This document shows, one piece after another, positions 1 through 8,073 of a stretch of DNA of 64,000 nucleotides. This DNA is from Paenibacillus assamensis DSM 18201 (GTDB taxonomy: Bacteria > Bacillota > Bacilli > Paenibacillales > Paenibacillaceae): contig NZ_KE383837.1 in assembly GCF_000422445.1 (NCBI RefSeq), forward strand, positions 186,001 through 250,000, in the 5' to 3' direction. The notes beneath the pieces are model-generated. The model did not search any database and had not been told where the DNA came from. It saw only the letters and a program-made list of their open reading frames with translations. Within the stretch, counting starts at the first letter, position 1. Every line of letters starts with the position of its first letter. Position numbers and translations under genes: made by a program.

Positions 1-585
1 CATCAGTTGAGCGAGCTCCACATACGATAATTGGGTGGCCAGCATAAAGCCGATTATAAATAGTACGATTATTAACAACTTCGTCCCTAACGCCCCAAAT
101 AATGCAAAAACGAGGCAATATAGTGCTGCCCCTATATACCCGCCGCTTATGTCTTTGTTCCACATGTCACTAGCCGTTCCTGTTTCGGCAGCCGTAATTA
201 GTTCTTCCTTCATCGTGTTATGTATTGCTTGAAATATACTTCCCGCGCTAATGTCGTCTGCTACTGGAAGCAGTCGCATTTCCACTGCACTCATCGTGCT
301 CATCATAGTGAATCCGATAAGGATAATTAACAATCCTGACTTTCTTGCGCTCCAACCAGCAGGCCATTGCCGTTTGATCATCACAGCTAAGCCTACATAA
401 ATAAGGACAAGCGGTATTACAAAATAAAACTTTCCAAGCAGTAATCCGAACAGCTTGGACAACGCTCGTCCGAAGGCTGCTCCGCCGGAAAGCGCAATGA
501 CAGAGCTCGTTATGAGCAATATACCGTATATTTCAAATTTCAAGCTCTTGCTTAAAGACTGCTTCTTACGTTTTCTTCGGGCCAA
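1..585 (-). CDS. spoIIIE: DNA translocase SpoIIIE/FtsK, N-terminal part (cut by window edge)
   Basis: This frame runs open from a TTG start at 585 to the window edge, giving 195 residues; the C-terminal motor lies outside. The start is set by a strong Shine-Dalgarno sequence, GGAGGTG at 593-599, eight bases upstream. The visible part begins with a very basic stretch (MARRKRKKQSLSK) and then four or five hydrophobic segments joined by short loops. This is the membrane anchor of the FtsK/SpoIIIE family, whose hexameric ATPase pumps chromosomal DNA through the division or sporulation septum. The family call rests on the anchor plus synteny: in B. subtilis spoIIIE follows dpaAB-asd-dapG-dapA-rnjB-tepA-ylzJ, as here. 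Whether it acts in sporulation, vegetative division or both cannot be told from this part. It has its own promoter with a LexA-like site. Confidence 0.85.
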   Translation of the reverse strand, partial: MARRKRKKQSLSKSLKFEIYGILLITSSVIALSGGAAFGRALSKLFGLLLGKFYFVIPLVLIYVGLAVMIKRQWPAGWSARKSGLLIILIGFTMMSTMSAVEMRLLPVADDISAGSIFQAIHNTMKEELITAAETGTASDMWNKDISGGYIGAALYCLVFALFGALGTKLLIIVLFIIGFMLATQLSYVELAQLM

Positions 586-606
586 TTGTTGTCACCTCCA
601 CATGCC

Positions 607-635
607 ATTATATCACAGAACAACCGTTCTTACTA
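607..635 (-). promoter_or_regulatory. Promoter of spoIIIE/ftsK, extended -10 type
   Basis: On the minus strand a perfect TATAAT (607-612) is preceded by TGA (613-615), giving an extended -10 element. The -35 position at 17-base spacing (630-635, TAGTAA) matches TTGACA weakly, which is usual for extended -10 promoters. The predicted transcription start is near 600, so the leader would be only about 15 bases, just enough to hold the ribosome binding site. Confidence 0.6.
617..630. promoter_or_regulatory. LexA/DinR (SOS) operator-like palindrome
   Basis: The 14-mer AGAACAACCGTTCT has intact GAAC-N4-GTTC half sites, the core of the Gram-positive SOS box (consensus CGAACRNRYGTTYG). It differs at the two outermost bases and one central base. 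It lies directly between the -35 and extended -10 elements of the spoIIIE/ftsK promoter, where a bound repressor would block polymerase. Site and position are seen; LexA binding is inferred. Confidence 0.5.
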
Positions 636-677
636 TGTTCGCCGTCATCTGCTTCATAATCATATGGTGACTGGTGA

Positions 678-749
678 CATTATAAATAGCGTAGTTATCA
701 TGAACAACCGAAGCTTAATCGTTCTTTTCAATCTACGCTATTTATAATG
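678..749. repeat. 17-bp perfect inverted repeat between ylzJ and spoIIIE
   Basis: Arms 678-694 and 733-749 (CATTATAAATAGCGTAG and its exact complement) enclose a 38-base loop. The hairpin lies just after the ylzJ stop codon and upstream of the spoIIIE promoter, so it may end or protect the ylzJ transcript. It has no T-run on either side, so it is not a standard intrinsic terminator. Confidence 0.6.
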
Positions 750-754
750 AAGTT

Positions 755-982
755 TTACATATTATTTATTTGTAGAACAGTCCCTGGTTGAAAAGCAGGA
801 TGTAAAAAGTCTTGTATCCCACATGGCTGCAAAATTCTTTCTACGCGAACATAATCATCATTAAGGCGTTGGACAAGCAGTAATCGCCCTTCCCACACCA
901 TTTCGTGGAATATTTGCTGTGCCTGCTCCTGAGACTCGTTTTTGAATATTTCTTCTTCAGGTATTACAGTATATAGAGTCAT
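755..982 (-). CDS. ylzJ: YlzJ-like small protein
   Basis: A 75-residue soluble protein starting MTLYTVIPEE, the typical opening of the YlzJ family, whose function is unknown. An in-frame ATG six bases further upstream (988) overlaps the G-rich ribosome binding site, so I take the ATG at 982, which has six-base spacing from GGGGGG. It follows tepA after an 11-base gap, and the tepA stop codon is part of its ribosome binding site. The tepA-ylzJ-spoIIIE order is the same as in B. subtilis, which supports the name. No catalytic motif or membrane segment is visible. Confidence 0.8.
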   Translation of the reverse strand: MTLYTVIPEEEIFKNESQEQAQQIFHEMVWEGRLLLVQRLNDDYVRVERILQPCGIQDFLHPAFQPGTVLQINNM

Positions 983-993
983 TAACATCCCCC

Positions 994-1893
994 CTATATA
1001 AATGTTGGAGGAACTGGCGGTGGCATCGTGTCATTTCCCAATGTCTGTACAGCTGTAGTTTGTTCACCTGAAGGAACCCTCCGCATTTCGATAAGTTCAT
1101 TCAACCGCTTAAGCGCTTGACCAAGCCCACCAATTTCATCGATAAGCCCATGCTTTACCGCTTCTGGTCCAATAATCGTTGTTCCAATATCGCGAGTCAG
1201 CTCTCCTGTTTTAAACATTAATTCTTTAAATGTTTGATCTGAAATGTTTGAGTGTGCAACGACAAATCGAACGACCCGCTCTTGCATTTTATCCAAATAT
1301 TCAAATGTTTGCGGCACGCCGATAACTAGTCCTGTCAGACGAATCGGATGTATAGTCATTGTCGCGGTTTCTGCGATAAAGGATGCCTGCCCTGACGTTG
1401 CAATCGGAACACCAATGCTGTGCCCACCGCCTAGGACAAGCGTAACCGTTGGTTTCGACAATGACGATATCATCTCTGCGATAGCTAACCCTGCCTCAAC
1501 ATCTCCTCCGACCGTATTCAGCATAATCAAAATACCTTCAATTTTAGGATTTTGTTCTGCTGCAACAAGCTGCGGAATAATATGTTCATACTTAGTCGTT
1601 TTGTTTTGAGGAGGAAGCACAATATGTCCTTCAATCTGACCAATAATGTTCAGACAATATATATTGGATTCGCCCGGATTCGGAATCGATGCGGTTCCGA
1701 GTTGCTGTATCGTTTGGATAGCAGGTGGAGCTTCTTTATTCAAAGGTGCTTCTGGTGGTGATCCTTGTGGCGGCTCATCCTGACGCAGCCATCCTTCTAA
1801 TGAATCCAAATTCCATCTATGCATAAATGGAAAATGTAAATTAGCTTGCATTTCATTTTCGCTATTATTTGAAAAATCTTGTGCTTTAGTCAA
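994..1893 (-). CDS. tepA: ClpP-family serine protease TepA
   Basis: A 299-residue protein of the ClpP/crotonase fold. The catalytic serine lies in [14 protein letters not shown], and a histidine follows in [11 protein letters not shown], matching the ClpP Ser and His motifs. The TepA family (B. subtilis YmfB) is linked to protein export and spore germination and carries an N-terminal extension not found in ClpP, as here (about 80 residues). The longer frame from 1920 would start at GTG without a ribosome binding site. GGAGGG at 1900-1905 sits six bases before the TTG at 1893, so TTG is chosen. The C-terminus is proline-rich (PPPVPPTFI). It is followed closely by ylzJ and preceded by the RNase J terminator. 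Confidence 0.88.
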   Translation of the reverse strand: MTKAQDFSNNSENEMQANLHFPFMHRWNLDSLEGWLRQDEPPQGSPPEAPLNKEAPPAIQTIQQLGTASIPNPGESNIYCLNIIGQIEGHIVLPPQNKTTKYEHIIPQLVAAEQNPKIEGILIMLNTVGGDVEAGLAIAEMISSLSKPTVTLVLGGGHSIGVPIATSGQASFIAETATMTIHPIRLTGLVIGVPQTFEYLDKMQERVVRFVVAHSNISDQTFKELMFKTGELTRDIGTTIIGPEAVKHGLIDEIGGLGQALKRLNELIEMRRVPSGEQTTAVQTLGNDTMPPPVPPTFI

Positions 1894-2050
1894 GCTTCTC
1901 CCTCCAGTCTGGGAATACACGTTTAGCTTGCGTAGAGCACTTTATCGTTATACAGCATATTTATAATTGTTTTGTTGAAGTAATGTGCTAAAAGCATAAC
2001 AATTACCTAGGAAAAACGATAAAAGTAGAAATTATAAGCGAACAAAACTA

Positions 2051-2081
2051 AAAAAGTCCTTTGCCGGGTAGGCAAAGGACT
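2051..2081 (-). terminator. Intrinsic terminator of the RNase J gene
   Basis: Arms AGTCCTTTGCC (2055-2065) and its complement (2071-2081) form a perfect 11-bp stem with a 5-base loop. On the minus strand it is followed by TTTTTAGTTTTG. It lies 58 bases after the RNase J stop codon. The rest of the 245-base gap up to tepA is AT-rich; it presumably holds the tepA promoter, but I cannot assign boxes with confidence. Confidence 0.88.
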
Positions 2082-2138
2082 GGATTCAGTGACATGAGCG
2101 CGACCTAAGGTCACACGATATAATAGTTGTAGCAATTA

Positions 2139-3821
2139 TTATACTTCCATAATGATTGGAAGTATCATCGGACGACGCCGTGTTTGTTCGTATAAGAAAC
2201 GACCAAGAGCATCTTTCACATGCGTTTTAAGTGAAGCCCACTCATTGACGTTCTCATTCATAAGACGGTGCAGCGTGGATGTAACAATACGATTCGCTTC
2301 ATCGAGTAGACCCTCTGATTCACGAACATAAACAAATCCACGTGAAATAATATCTGGACCAGACATAATTGTACCATCCTGCTTGCTTAATGTAACGACG
2401 ACGACGAGAATACCGTCTTGTGACAACAGCTTGCGGTCGCGCAGAACAATATTACCCACATCTCCGACTCCAAGACCATCTATAAGTACATAGCCAGATG
2501 GTACTTTAGAGCCGCGACGAGCAACTCCATTCTGGATTTCAATTGTTTCACCAATATCTGTAATAAAGATGTTTTCTGGTTCAATGCCAACTGATTCTGC
2601 TAATTTAGCATGATGACGAAGCATGCGATATTCACCGTGAACTGGGATGAAGTACTTTGGTTTCATCAAATTGATCATTAGCTTTAGTTCTTCCTGGCTA
2701 CCGTGTCCAGAAACGTGAACACCAGACATGGATCCGCCATAAATTACATTTGCACCTAGTCGGAACAGCTCATCAACTGTACGACCAACATATTTCTCGT
2801 TACCTGGGATTGGCGTTGCTGCGATTACAACTGTGTCACCTGGAAGGATGTCTACTTTACGATGCGTAGAACGCGCCATACGCGTCAGTGCAGACATCGG
2901 CTCTCCTTGGCTTCCTGTCGACAAAATGGCTACACGATCAGCAGACATCTTGTTTACTTCTTCAGGTTCAATGAGCATTCCGTCAGGAATGTGCAAATAG
3001 CCTAGCTCTGAAGCAATGGAGACGACGTTCACCATACTTCTTCCTACTACCGTCAGCTTGCGGTTTGTTGCATATGCAGCATCAATAACTTGTTGAACAC
3101 GATGAATATTAGAAGCAAATGTAGCAACAACGACGCGCTGCTGAGCTTTGCTAAAGATATTTTCTAGTTCAACACCAACGCTGCTTTCTGAAGGCGTAAA
3201 GCCTGGACGTTCAGCATTTGTACTGTCTGACAATAGGGCTAGTACACCCTTTTTACCAATTTCAGCCATTCGGTGAAGATCAGCGTATTGCTCATTAACA
3301 GGTGTATGGTCAAATTTGAAGTCACCCGTATGTACAACAGCCCCTTCAGGAGTATCTAAACATACTCCAACTGAGTCTGGGATTGAGTGATTCGTTTTAA
3401 AGAAGCTCGCACGCATGCATCCTAACTGCACTTCAGAATCAGCTGTAATCAAGATGCGTTTGGTTTCTCCAAGAAGGTTAGCTTCTCTAAGCTTGCTCTC
3501 GATAAGACCAAGTGTTAGACGAGTACCATACACAGGAACGTTCAAGTGACGCAATACATATGGCAAGCCGCCAATATGGTCTTCGTGTCCGTGCGTAATC
3601 AATATTCCTCTTACTTTATCACGATTCTCTGTTAAATATGAAATGTCTGGAATAACAATATCAATTCCAAGCATATCTTCTTCAGGGAATTTCAACCCTG
3701 CGTCGATAACGACGATGTCATTGCCATATTGAACTGCGTACATGTTCTTACCGATTTCACCCACGCCGCCCAATGCAAAAATTAATAGTTTATCCGAGTT
3801 GTTCTTCTTCGACAATGTCAA
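2139..3821 (-). CDS. rnjA: Ribonuclease J
   Basis: A 560-residue metallo-beta-lactamase/beta-CASP ribonuclease. It carries the zinc motif HGHEDHIGG near residue 75, then HSIPDS, HTGDFKFD, and the beta-CASP signatures ATFASNIHR, STGSQGEP and SGHGSQEELK. The C-terminus RRPMILPIIMEV is typical of full-length RNase J, a 5'-3' exo- and endonuclease in mRNA decay and rRNA maturation. The TTG at 3821 is chosen because AGGAGG lies six bases upstream. It occupies the locus of B. subtilis rnjB (between dapA and tepA), but its zinc motif is the intact version that I associate with J1. The symbol is therefore given by motif rather than by position and could be rnjB in other schemes. Confidence 0.92.
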   Translation of the reverse strand: MTLSKKNNSDKLLIFALGGVGEIGKNMYAVQYGNDIVVIDAGLKFPEEDMLGIDIVIPDISYLTENRDKVRGILITHGHEDHIGGLPYVLRHLNVPVYGTRLTLGLIESKLREANLLGETKRILITADSEVQLGCMRASFFKTNHSIPDSVGVCLDTPEGAVVHTGDFKFDHTPVNEQYADLHRMAEIGKKGVLALLSDSTNAERPGFTPSESSVGVELENIFSKAQQRVVVATFASNIHRVQQVIDAAYATNRKLTVVGRSMVNVVSIASELGYLHIPDGMLIEPEEVNKMSADRVAILSTGSQGEPMSALTRMARSTHRKVDILPGDTVVIAATPIPGNEKYVGRTVDELFRLGANVIYGGSMSGVHVSGHGSQEELKLMINLMKPKYFIPVHGEYRMLRHHAKLAESVGIEPENIFITDIGETIEIQNGVARRGSKVPSGYVLIDGLGVGDVGNIVLRDRKLLSQDGILVVVVTLSKQDGTIMSGPDIISRGFVYVRESEGLLDEANRIVTSTLHRLMNENVNEWASLKTHVKDALGRFLYEQTRRRPMILPIIMEV

Positions 3822-3906
3822 TCTTAACCTCCTATATTCAGTTGGCCGTCGCACCAATGAACTTCTTTCTTTTGTAAAATATACCGCACCCAGTCACTTG
3901 TAACTC

Positions 3907-3936
3907 ATTATACATGAACGTGTGAGAAAAACACAA
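3907..3936 (-). promoter_or_regulatory. Probable sigma-A promoter of RNase J
   Basis: TATAAT (3907-3912, minus strand) with TTGTGT (3931-3936) at 18-base spacing. The -10 is perfect; the -35 shares only TTG. It lies about 85 bases upstream of the TTG start, after the dapA terminator, so RNase J is probably transcribed separately from the DAP genes. Confidence 0.5.
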
Positions 3937-4050
3937 GCAAGCGTTTTTATTGGCCTATAGAATCCCCTGAATCCTATCAAGTAATGCCCAGCTTCGCGTT
4001 CCTTATATCGATAATTGACGGCACAATTTTTATGTATACTGCTGTTGGAA

Positions 4051-4090
4051 AAAATAAAAAGAAAGCAGCCATGGCTGCTTTCTTTTATTA
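4051..4090. terminator. Terminator after dapA
   Basis: Arms 4058-4070 and 4073-4085 (AAAGAAAGCAGCC and complement) form a 13-bp stem with a minimal loop. On the minus strand it is followed by TTTTTATTTT. The sequence is nearly symmetrical, so it could act in both directions. It sits 12 bases after the dapA stop codon. The remaining ~165 bases to RNase J carry the promoter listed separately. Confidence 0.9.
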
Positions 4091-4097
4091 TATATAT

Positions 4098-4988
4098 TTA
4101 CGAGCGATTGGAATCCAGCAATTGCTTGATAAATTGTTGTTCCTGCTCCGTTGCTTGCACAAGCGGTAAACGCACGCCACCTACTGCTATACCTTGCAAA
4201 TTCAATGCGTATTTAACTGCAACTGGATTAGGAACTGGATGTGGACAGCTAAATAATCCTTTGAACACAGGAGTAAGCTTATTGTTCCGTTCGAGTGCTT
4301 CTTGATTACGACCTTGAATAAATGCTTCAATCATCTGATTCATTTCAGAACCGATGACATGGCTTGCTACACTTACAATACCGTAAATACCAATACTAAG
4401 TCCTGGTAATGTCGCAATATCATCACCACTGTACACCTTAAATTGCTCAGGTGCCTTAGCAGCAATTTCAGCCATTTGGTCAATAGATACACATTCTTTA
4501 GTAGCTACAATATTCGGGACATCATTAGCCAAACGCAATGTTGTATCTACGCTCATGCTAGCCACTGTACGTGAAGGTACATTATAAAGCATAACTGGGA
4601 GCTTTGTTGCGCCCGCAATGGCTTTGAAATGCTGATACATACCTTCTTGACTTGGTTTATTATAATAAGGCACGACAAGCAGAACTCCGTCTACTCCCGC
4701 TGCCTCTGCTTGCTGTGTCAGATGTATGGAATGCGCTGTATTGTTGGATCCAGTTCCTGCTATAATGCGTGCGCGTCCACGTGCATGCTTCACAGCAAAT
4801 TGGAATAATTGTACTTTTTCCTCATCGGTTAACGTTGGGGATTCACCTGTTGTGCCGCTTACCACTAGACTATCTGACTTCTGCTCCTCGATCAAATAGT
4901 CTATAAGCTTGCCTGTTTGTTCCCAATCAATTGTCAAATCATTATGGAATGGCGTTACCATAGCCGTAATTAATCTGCCAAAATCCAT
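4098..4988 (-). CDS. dapA: 4-hydroxy-tetrahydrodipicolinate synthase
   Basis: A 296-residue class I aldolase that condenses pyruvate with aspartate semialdehyde, the first committed step of the DAP/lysine branch. Visible motifs are GTTGESPTL near residue 45, the tyrosine in MLYNVPSRT near 135, and the Schiff-base lysine in IVATKECVS near 165. The ATG at 4988 has GGAGGT seven bases upstream; the GTG at 4997 overlaps that site and is rejected. It follows dapG after 76 bases. In a spore former its product also feeds the DpaA-DpaB dipicolinate synthase encoded upstream in the same cluster. Confidence 0.96.
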   Translation of the reverse strand: MDFGRLITAMVTPFHNDLTIDWEQTGKLIDYLIEEQKSDSLVVSGTTGESPTLTDEEKVQLFQFAVKHARGRARIIAGTGSNNTAHSIHLTQQAEAAGVDGVLLVVPYYNKPSQEGMYQHFKAIAGATKLPVMLYNVPSRTVASMSVDTTLRLANDVPNIVATKECVSIDQMAEIAAKAPEQFKVYSGDDIATLPGLSIGIYGIVSVASHVIGSEMNQMIEAFIQGRNQEALERNNKLTPVFKGLFSCPHPVPNPVAVKYALNLQGIAVGGVRLPLVQATEQEQQFIKQLLDSNRS

Positions 4989-5064
4989 AATGAACACCTC
5001 CTTATAAAAAAGCCTCAGCCTCTCATTTTCTATATATCTATGTCATCGCGCACATGAAATCTGC

Positions 5065-6282
5065 CTATCGATGAAGTTCAAACTTAGCATGCAATGCTCG
5101 TAAAGCACGAACCATATCCTCTTTCCGCACTAATACCCAAATCGTCGTATTCGAATCCGCAGATTGAAGAATTTGTATCTCTTGTTTCGTCAATGCTTCA
5201 ACGATATGAGCCATAATACCAGGCACACCATTTATTCCGCCGCCAATAACGGAAACCTTCGCACATCCAGACAAGGACTTTGGCGCATATCCCATTTCAT
5301 GCAGCACTTCAAGTGCTTTTGGTGCGTCTGTATCAAATACCGTATATACCGCCCCAGAAGGGGTAACATTAATAAAATCAACACTGATCTGATTGTGTGC
5401 CATCGCCTTAAATACATGAAGCTGAAGGTCAACCGCACCTTCTTGAGCCTCAACTGTAATTTGAGTAACGTTACTTACATATGCAATACCCGTTACATAA
5501 CGATCAACAATGCCATCCTGTACTTGATTAAAACATTCAGGGTGAGTAACAAGCGTACCTTCCTCATCGGAGAACGTACTGCGCACACGTACAGGAATAC
5601 GCGCTTGCATAGCAATTTCAACCGCACGCGGATGTATAACTTTGGCGCCATGATGAGCCATGTTGCATATTTCAGCATAACTAACTACAGATAATGGTTT
5701 CGCGTCTTCAACGACTCTTGGATCTGCAGTTAAAATTCCATTAACATCTGTATAAATATCAACCATTTCAGCACGTAATGCCGTTCCAAGCGCAGTAGCA
5801 GATGTATCACTACCTCCGCGGCCTAACGTTGTAAAATCACCGTTCTCGGTTTGTCCCTGGAATCCCGTAACGATAGCAACCTGATTGTTTTCCAACGCCT
5901 CACGAACCCGATCAGGTTTTACATCTAAAATACGAGCATTACCATGATGACCGTCAGTCTTGAAGCCCGCTTGAGCACCAGTAAATACAGTTGATGCAAT
6001 TCCTTCTGCCTGAAGTAAACTGCACAACGTAGTCGCTGAAATAATTTCACCACAGCACAACAATAAATCCTGCTCTCGTGATGGCAATGCGTTACCGTTG
6101 TTCGCAGTCCATTCAAGCAGGGTATCCGTTGCATATGGCTCACCACGACGCCCCATCGCAGACACGACAACTGCAAGGCGATAGCCTTGTTCCAGTTCTC
6201 GCCGTATATGATGAATAACGCGTTGTCTTGCCTCAGGGGTAGATAATGAGGTTCCCCCGAATTTTTGAACTAAAATACGCAT
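5065..6282 (-). CDS. dapG: Aspartate kinase (DapG type)
   Basis: A 405-residue aspartokinase that phosphorylates L-aspartate to start the aspartate family pathway. The kinase domain opens with VQKFGGTSLSTPEARQ and carries TTLGRGGSDTSA near residue 155. The C-terminal 140 residues hold two ACT regulatory domains. B. subtilis DapG at this locus is the isoform inhibited by meso-diaminopimelate; the same control is inferred here from synteny and length. The ATG at 6282 is set by GGAGGA seven bases upstream. It lies between asd and dapA, with a stem-loop and T-run in the asd-dapG gap that may reduce readthrough. No lysine riboswitch-like leader is present. Confidence 0.94.
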   Translation of the reverse strand: MRILVQKFGGTSLSTPEARQRVIHHIRRELEQGYRLAVVVSAMGRRGEPYATDTLLEWTANNGNALPSREQDLLLCCGEIISATTLCSLLQAEGIASTVFTGAQAGFKTDGHHGNARILDVKPDRVREALENNQVAIVTGFQGQTENGDFTTLGRGGSDTSATALGTALRAEMVDIYTDVNGILTADPRVVEDAKPLSVVSYAEICNMAHHGAKVIHPRAVEIAMQARIPVRVRSTFSDEEGTLVTHPECFNQVQDGIVDRYVTGIAYVSNVTQITVEAQEGAVDLQLHVFKAMAHNQISVDFINVTPSGAVYTVFDTDAPKALEVLHEMGYAPKSLSGCAKVSVIGGGINGVPGIMAHIVEALTKQEIQILQSADSNTTIWVLVRKEDMVRALRALHAKFELHR

Positions 6283-6324
6283 GTAACATTCCTCCAACTA
6301 GATGACTGACCGTATTAGAACACG

Positions 6325-6349
6325 CAAAAAAGGCAGGAGCAACCTGCCT
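6325..6349 (-). terminator. Stem-loop with T-run between asd and dapG
   Basis: AGGCAGG (6331-6337) pairs with CCTGCCT (6343-6349) around a 5-base loop, and the minus-strand transcript continues with TTTTTT. The stem overlaps the asd stop codon. It has the form of a short intrinsic terminator inside the operon, so it probably gives partial termination rather than an operon end. Confidence 0.6.
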
Positions 6350-7391
6350 ATTCCTGCCGCTCCGATGCCAAATGCTCTGCAATTTGAACCGCATTCCAAG
6401 CAGCGCCTTTGAGTAAGTTATCAGATACGATCCACATATTTAACGCTAATGGATGATACAAATCACGGCGTACACGGCCCACAAACACATCAAGCTTGCC
6501 AGCAGCATCTGTCGCAAGCGGGTACGTCTGCGTTCCGATATCATCTTGGAGGGTAACTCCAGGTGCATCACTTAACAGTTGCCGTACTTCGTTTATATCG
6601 AACTCTTGCTTCAGTTCCACATATACCGATTCCGAATGACCATAGACAACAGGAATGCGTACACATGTTGCTGTTACTTGGATATCGTCATCGCCCATAA
6701 TCTTTTTCGTTTCTTGAATCATCTTGATTTCTTCATACGTAAAGCCGTTATCTTGAAACTTATCAATTTGCGGTACTGCATTAAATGCTATTTGATGCTT
6801 AACAGGCAGTGAAGATACTGGCAAAATATCTGCCTCGACTTCACGTCCCTCCAATACTTCTTTCGTTTGACGTAGCATCTCATTAATCGCATGACTACCT
6901 GCGCCAGAAACAGCCTGATACGTAGATACGATAATGCGGGAAATACCATAACGATCATAGAGAGGTTTAAGTGCCGCTACCATTTGAATTGTCGAACAGT
7001 TTGGATTGGCAATAATTCCATTATGGTCTTTAATAACATCCGCGTTCACTTCTGGAACGACTAGCGGTGTATTTGGGTCCATACGATATGCGCTTGTATT
7101 GTCGATACACACTGCACCACGCTCAACAGCTGCCGGAGCCAACGCACGACTTACATCTCCTCCCGCACTGAACAAGGCAAAATCAACACCTTCAAAACTC
7201 TCAGGCTTTGCTTCCTCAATCGTGTGTTCTACTCCGTTAAATATAACGGTTTTGCCTGCTGAACGAGCCGAAGACAACAGCTTCAAGTTACGGATCGGGA
7301 ATTTGCGTTGTTCTAATAGCTTTAAGATCTGTTCCCCTACTGCTCCAGTAGCACCCACTACTGCAACGTTAAATTGCTTCTGATTCGACAT
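6348..7391 (-). CDS. asd: Aspartate-semialdehyde dehydrogenase
   Basis: A 347-residue NADPH-dependent enzyme that reduces aspartyl phosphate to aspartate semialdehyde, the branch point to DAP, lysine, threonine and methionine. The N-terminal nucleotide-binding motif is VVGATGAVGEQ, the catalytic cysteine lies in NPNCSTIQ near residue 130, and the active-site histidine lies in VVYGHSESV near 250. The ATG at 7391 is preceded by GAGGGGAG. It lies downstream of dpaB and upstream of dapG, the conserved order in spore-forming bacilli. A hairpin in the dpaB-asd gap suggests transcription separate from the sporulation genes. Confidence 0.96.
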   Translation of the reverse strand: MSNQKQFNVAVVGATGAVGEQILKLLEQRKFPIRNLKLLSSARSAGKTVIFNGVEHTIEEAKPESFEGVDFALFSAGGDVSRALAPAAVERGAVCIDNTSAYRMDPNTPLVVPEVNADVIKDHNGIIANPNCSTIQMVAALKPLYDRYGISRIIVSTYQAVSGAGSHAINEMLRQTKEVLEGREVEADILPVSSLPVKHQIAFNAVPQIDKFQDNGFTYEEIKMIQETKKIMGDDDIQVTATCVRIPVVYGHSESVYVELKQEFDINEVRQLLSDAPGVTLQDDIGTQTYPLATDAAGKLDVFVGRVRRDLYHPLALNMWIVSDNLLKGAAWNAVQIAEHLASERQE

Positions 7392-7428
7392 CTGTTGTTT
7401 CTCCCCTCTGTTCCGTATATGGAGCACA

Positions 7429-7462
7429 AAGGAGCGTGAGGACCGGGGTCTTCACGCTCCTT
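7429..7462 (-). terminator. Long hairpin between dpaB and asd
   Basis: A 16-base arm (7429-7444) pairs with 7447-7462 with one mismatch or wobble, forming a strong GC-containing stem with almost no loop. Only TTTG follows on the minus strand, so the T-run is poor. It is well placed to end the sporulation-specific dpaAB transcript or to protect the 5' end of an asd transcript. Confidence 0.55.
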
Positions 7463-7470
7463 GCGACTTA

Positions 7471-8073
7471 TCATGTATACTGAAAGCGCTCAATAATGAG
7501 CGGCTGCAGTTGCTTACCTTCCAGTGCTGCTGCACACGCCTCAGGAATCAATTCCATCCGCGCCACTAAAGAATTTGGCTTCTGAACAGGATTGTCTTGA
7601 CCATAAGGTACAAAATATATATGTTTGGCTACTAACAATTTCGCAATGTTCGCCGCATTCAAGCCCAAACCATCATTGGTCGATATCGCTAATACTAAAG
7701 GCCTCTGATTGCGCATTTGCGCCTTAGCCGCCATAAGGACAGGGCTGTCCGTGATAGCATTTGCCAATCGACTAGTCGTATTGCCCGTACATGGTGCGAT
7801 CACCAACACATCCAGCAGCTTGGATGGCCCAAGCGGTTCCGCTTCAACAATTGTAGTGATCATATCATTGCCAGTAATATCTTTCAACTGTTTCTGCCAA
7901 TGATTAGATGTACCAAATCGTGTATCTGTCGTTAATATAGTAGTCGAAACAATCGGAATAACTCGTGCGCCAAGATCAACGAATCGTTGAATTTGGGGCA
8001 TCACTTCATCAAAAGTACAATGTGAACCCGTCAAAGCATAGCCTACGGTAATTCCGGCAAAATCCAAACTCAT
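7471..8073 (-). CDS. dpaB: Dipicolinate synthase subunit B (SpoVFB)
   Basis: A 200-residue flavoprotein-like subunit with the pattern of the HFCD/Rossmann-like family: GYALTGSHCTFDEV at the N-terminus and VIAPCTGNTTSRLANAITD near residue 92. With DpaA it oxidises dihydrodipicolinate to dipicolinic acid, the calcium-chelating spore-core compound, and acts in the mother cell. Its ATG overlaps the dpaA stop codon (ATGA), so the two subunits are translationally coupled and made in fixed ratio. GGGGGA lies upstream as ribosome binding site. Confidence 0.93.
   Translation of the reverse strand: MSLDFAGITVGYALTGSHCTFDEVMPQIQRFVDLGARVIPIVSTTILTTDTRFGTSNHWQKQLKDITGNDMITTIVEAEPLGPSKLLDVLVIAPCTGNTTSRLANAITDSPVLMAAKAQMRNQRPLVLAISTNDGLGLNAANIAKLLVAKHIYFVPYGQDNPVQKPNSLVARMELIPEACAAALEGKQLQPLIIERFQYT

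Noticed and set aside
5164-5694. 176-codon plus-strand frame opposite dapG
   Set aside because: Antisense shadow with no ribosome binding site and atypical composition.
6283-6347. Lysine riboswitch before dapG
   Set aside because: The asd-dapG gap is about 65 bases, far too short, and lacks the conserved core.
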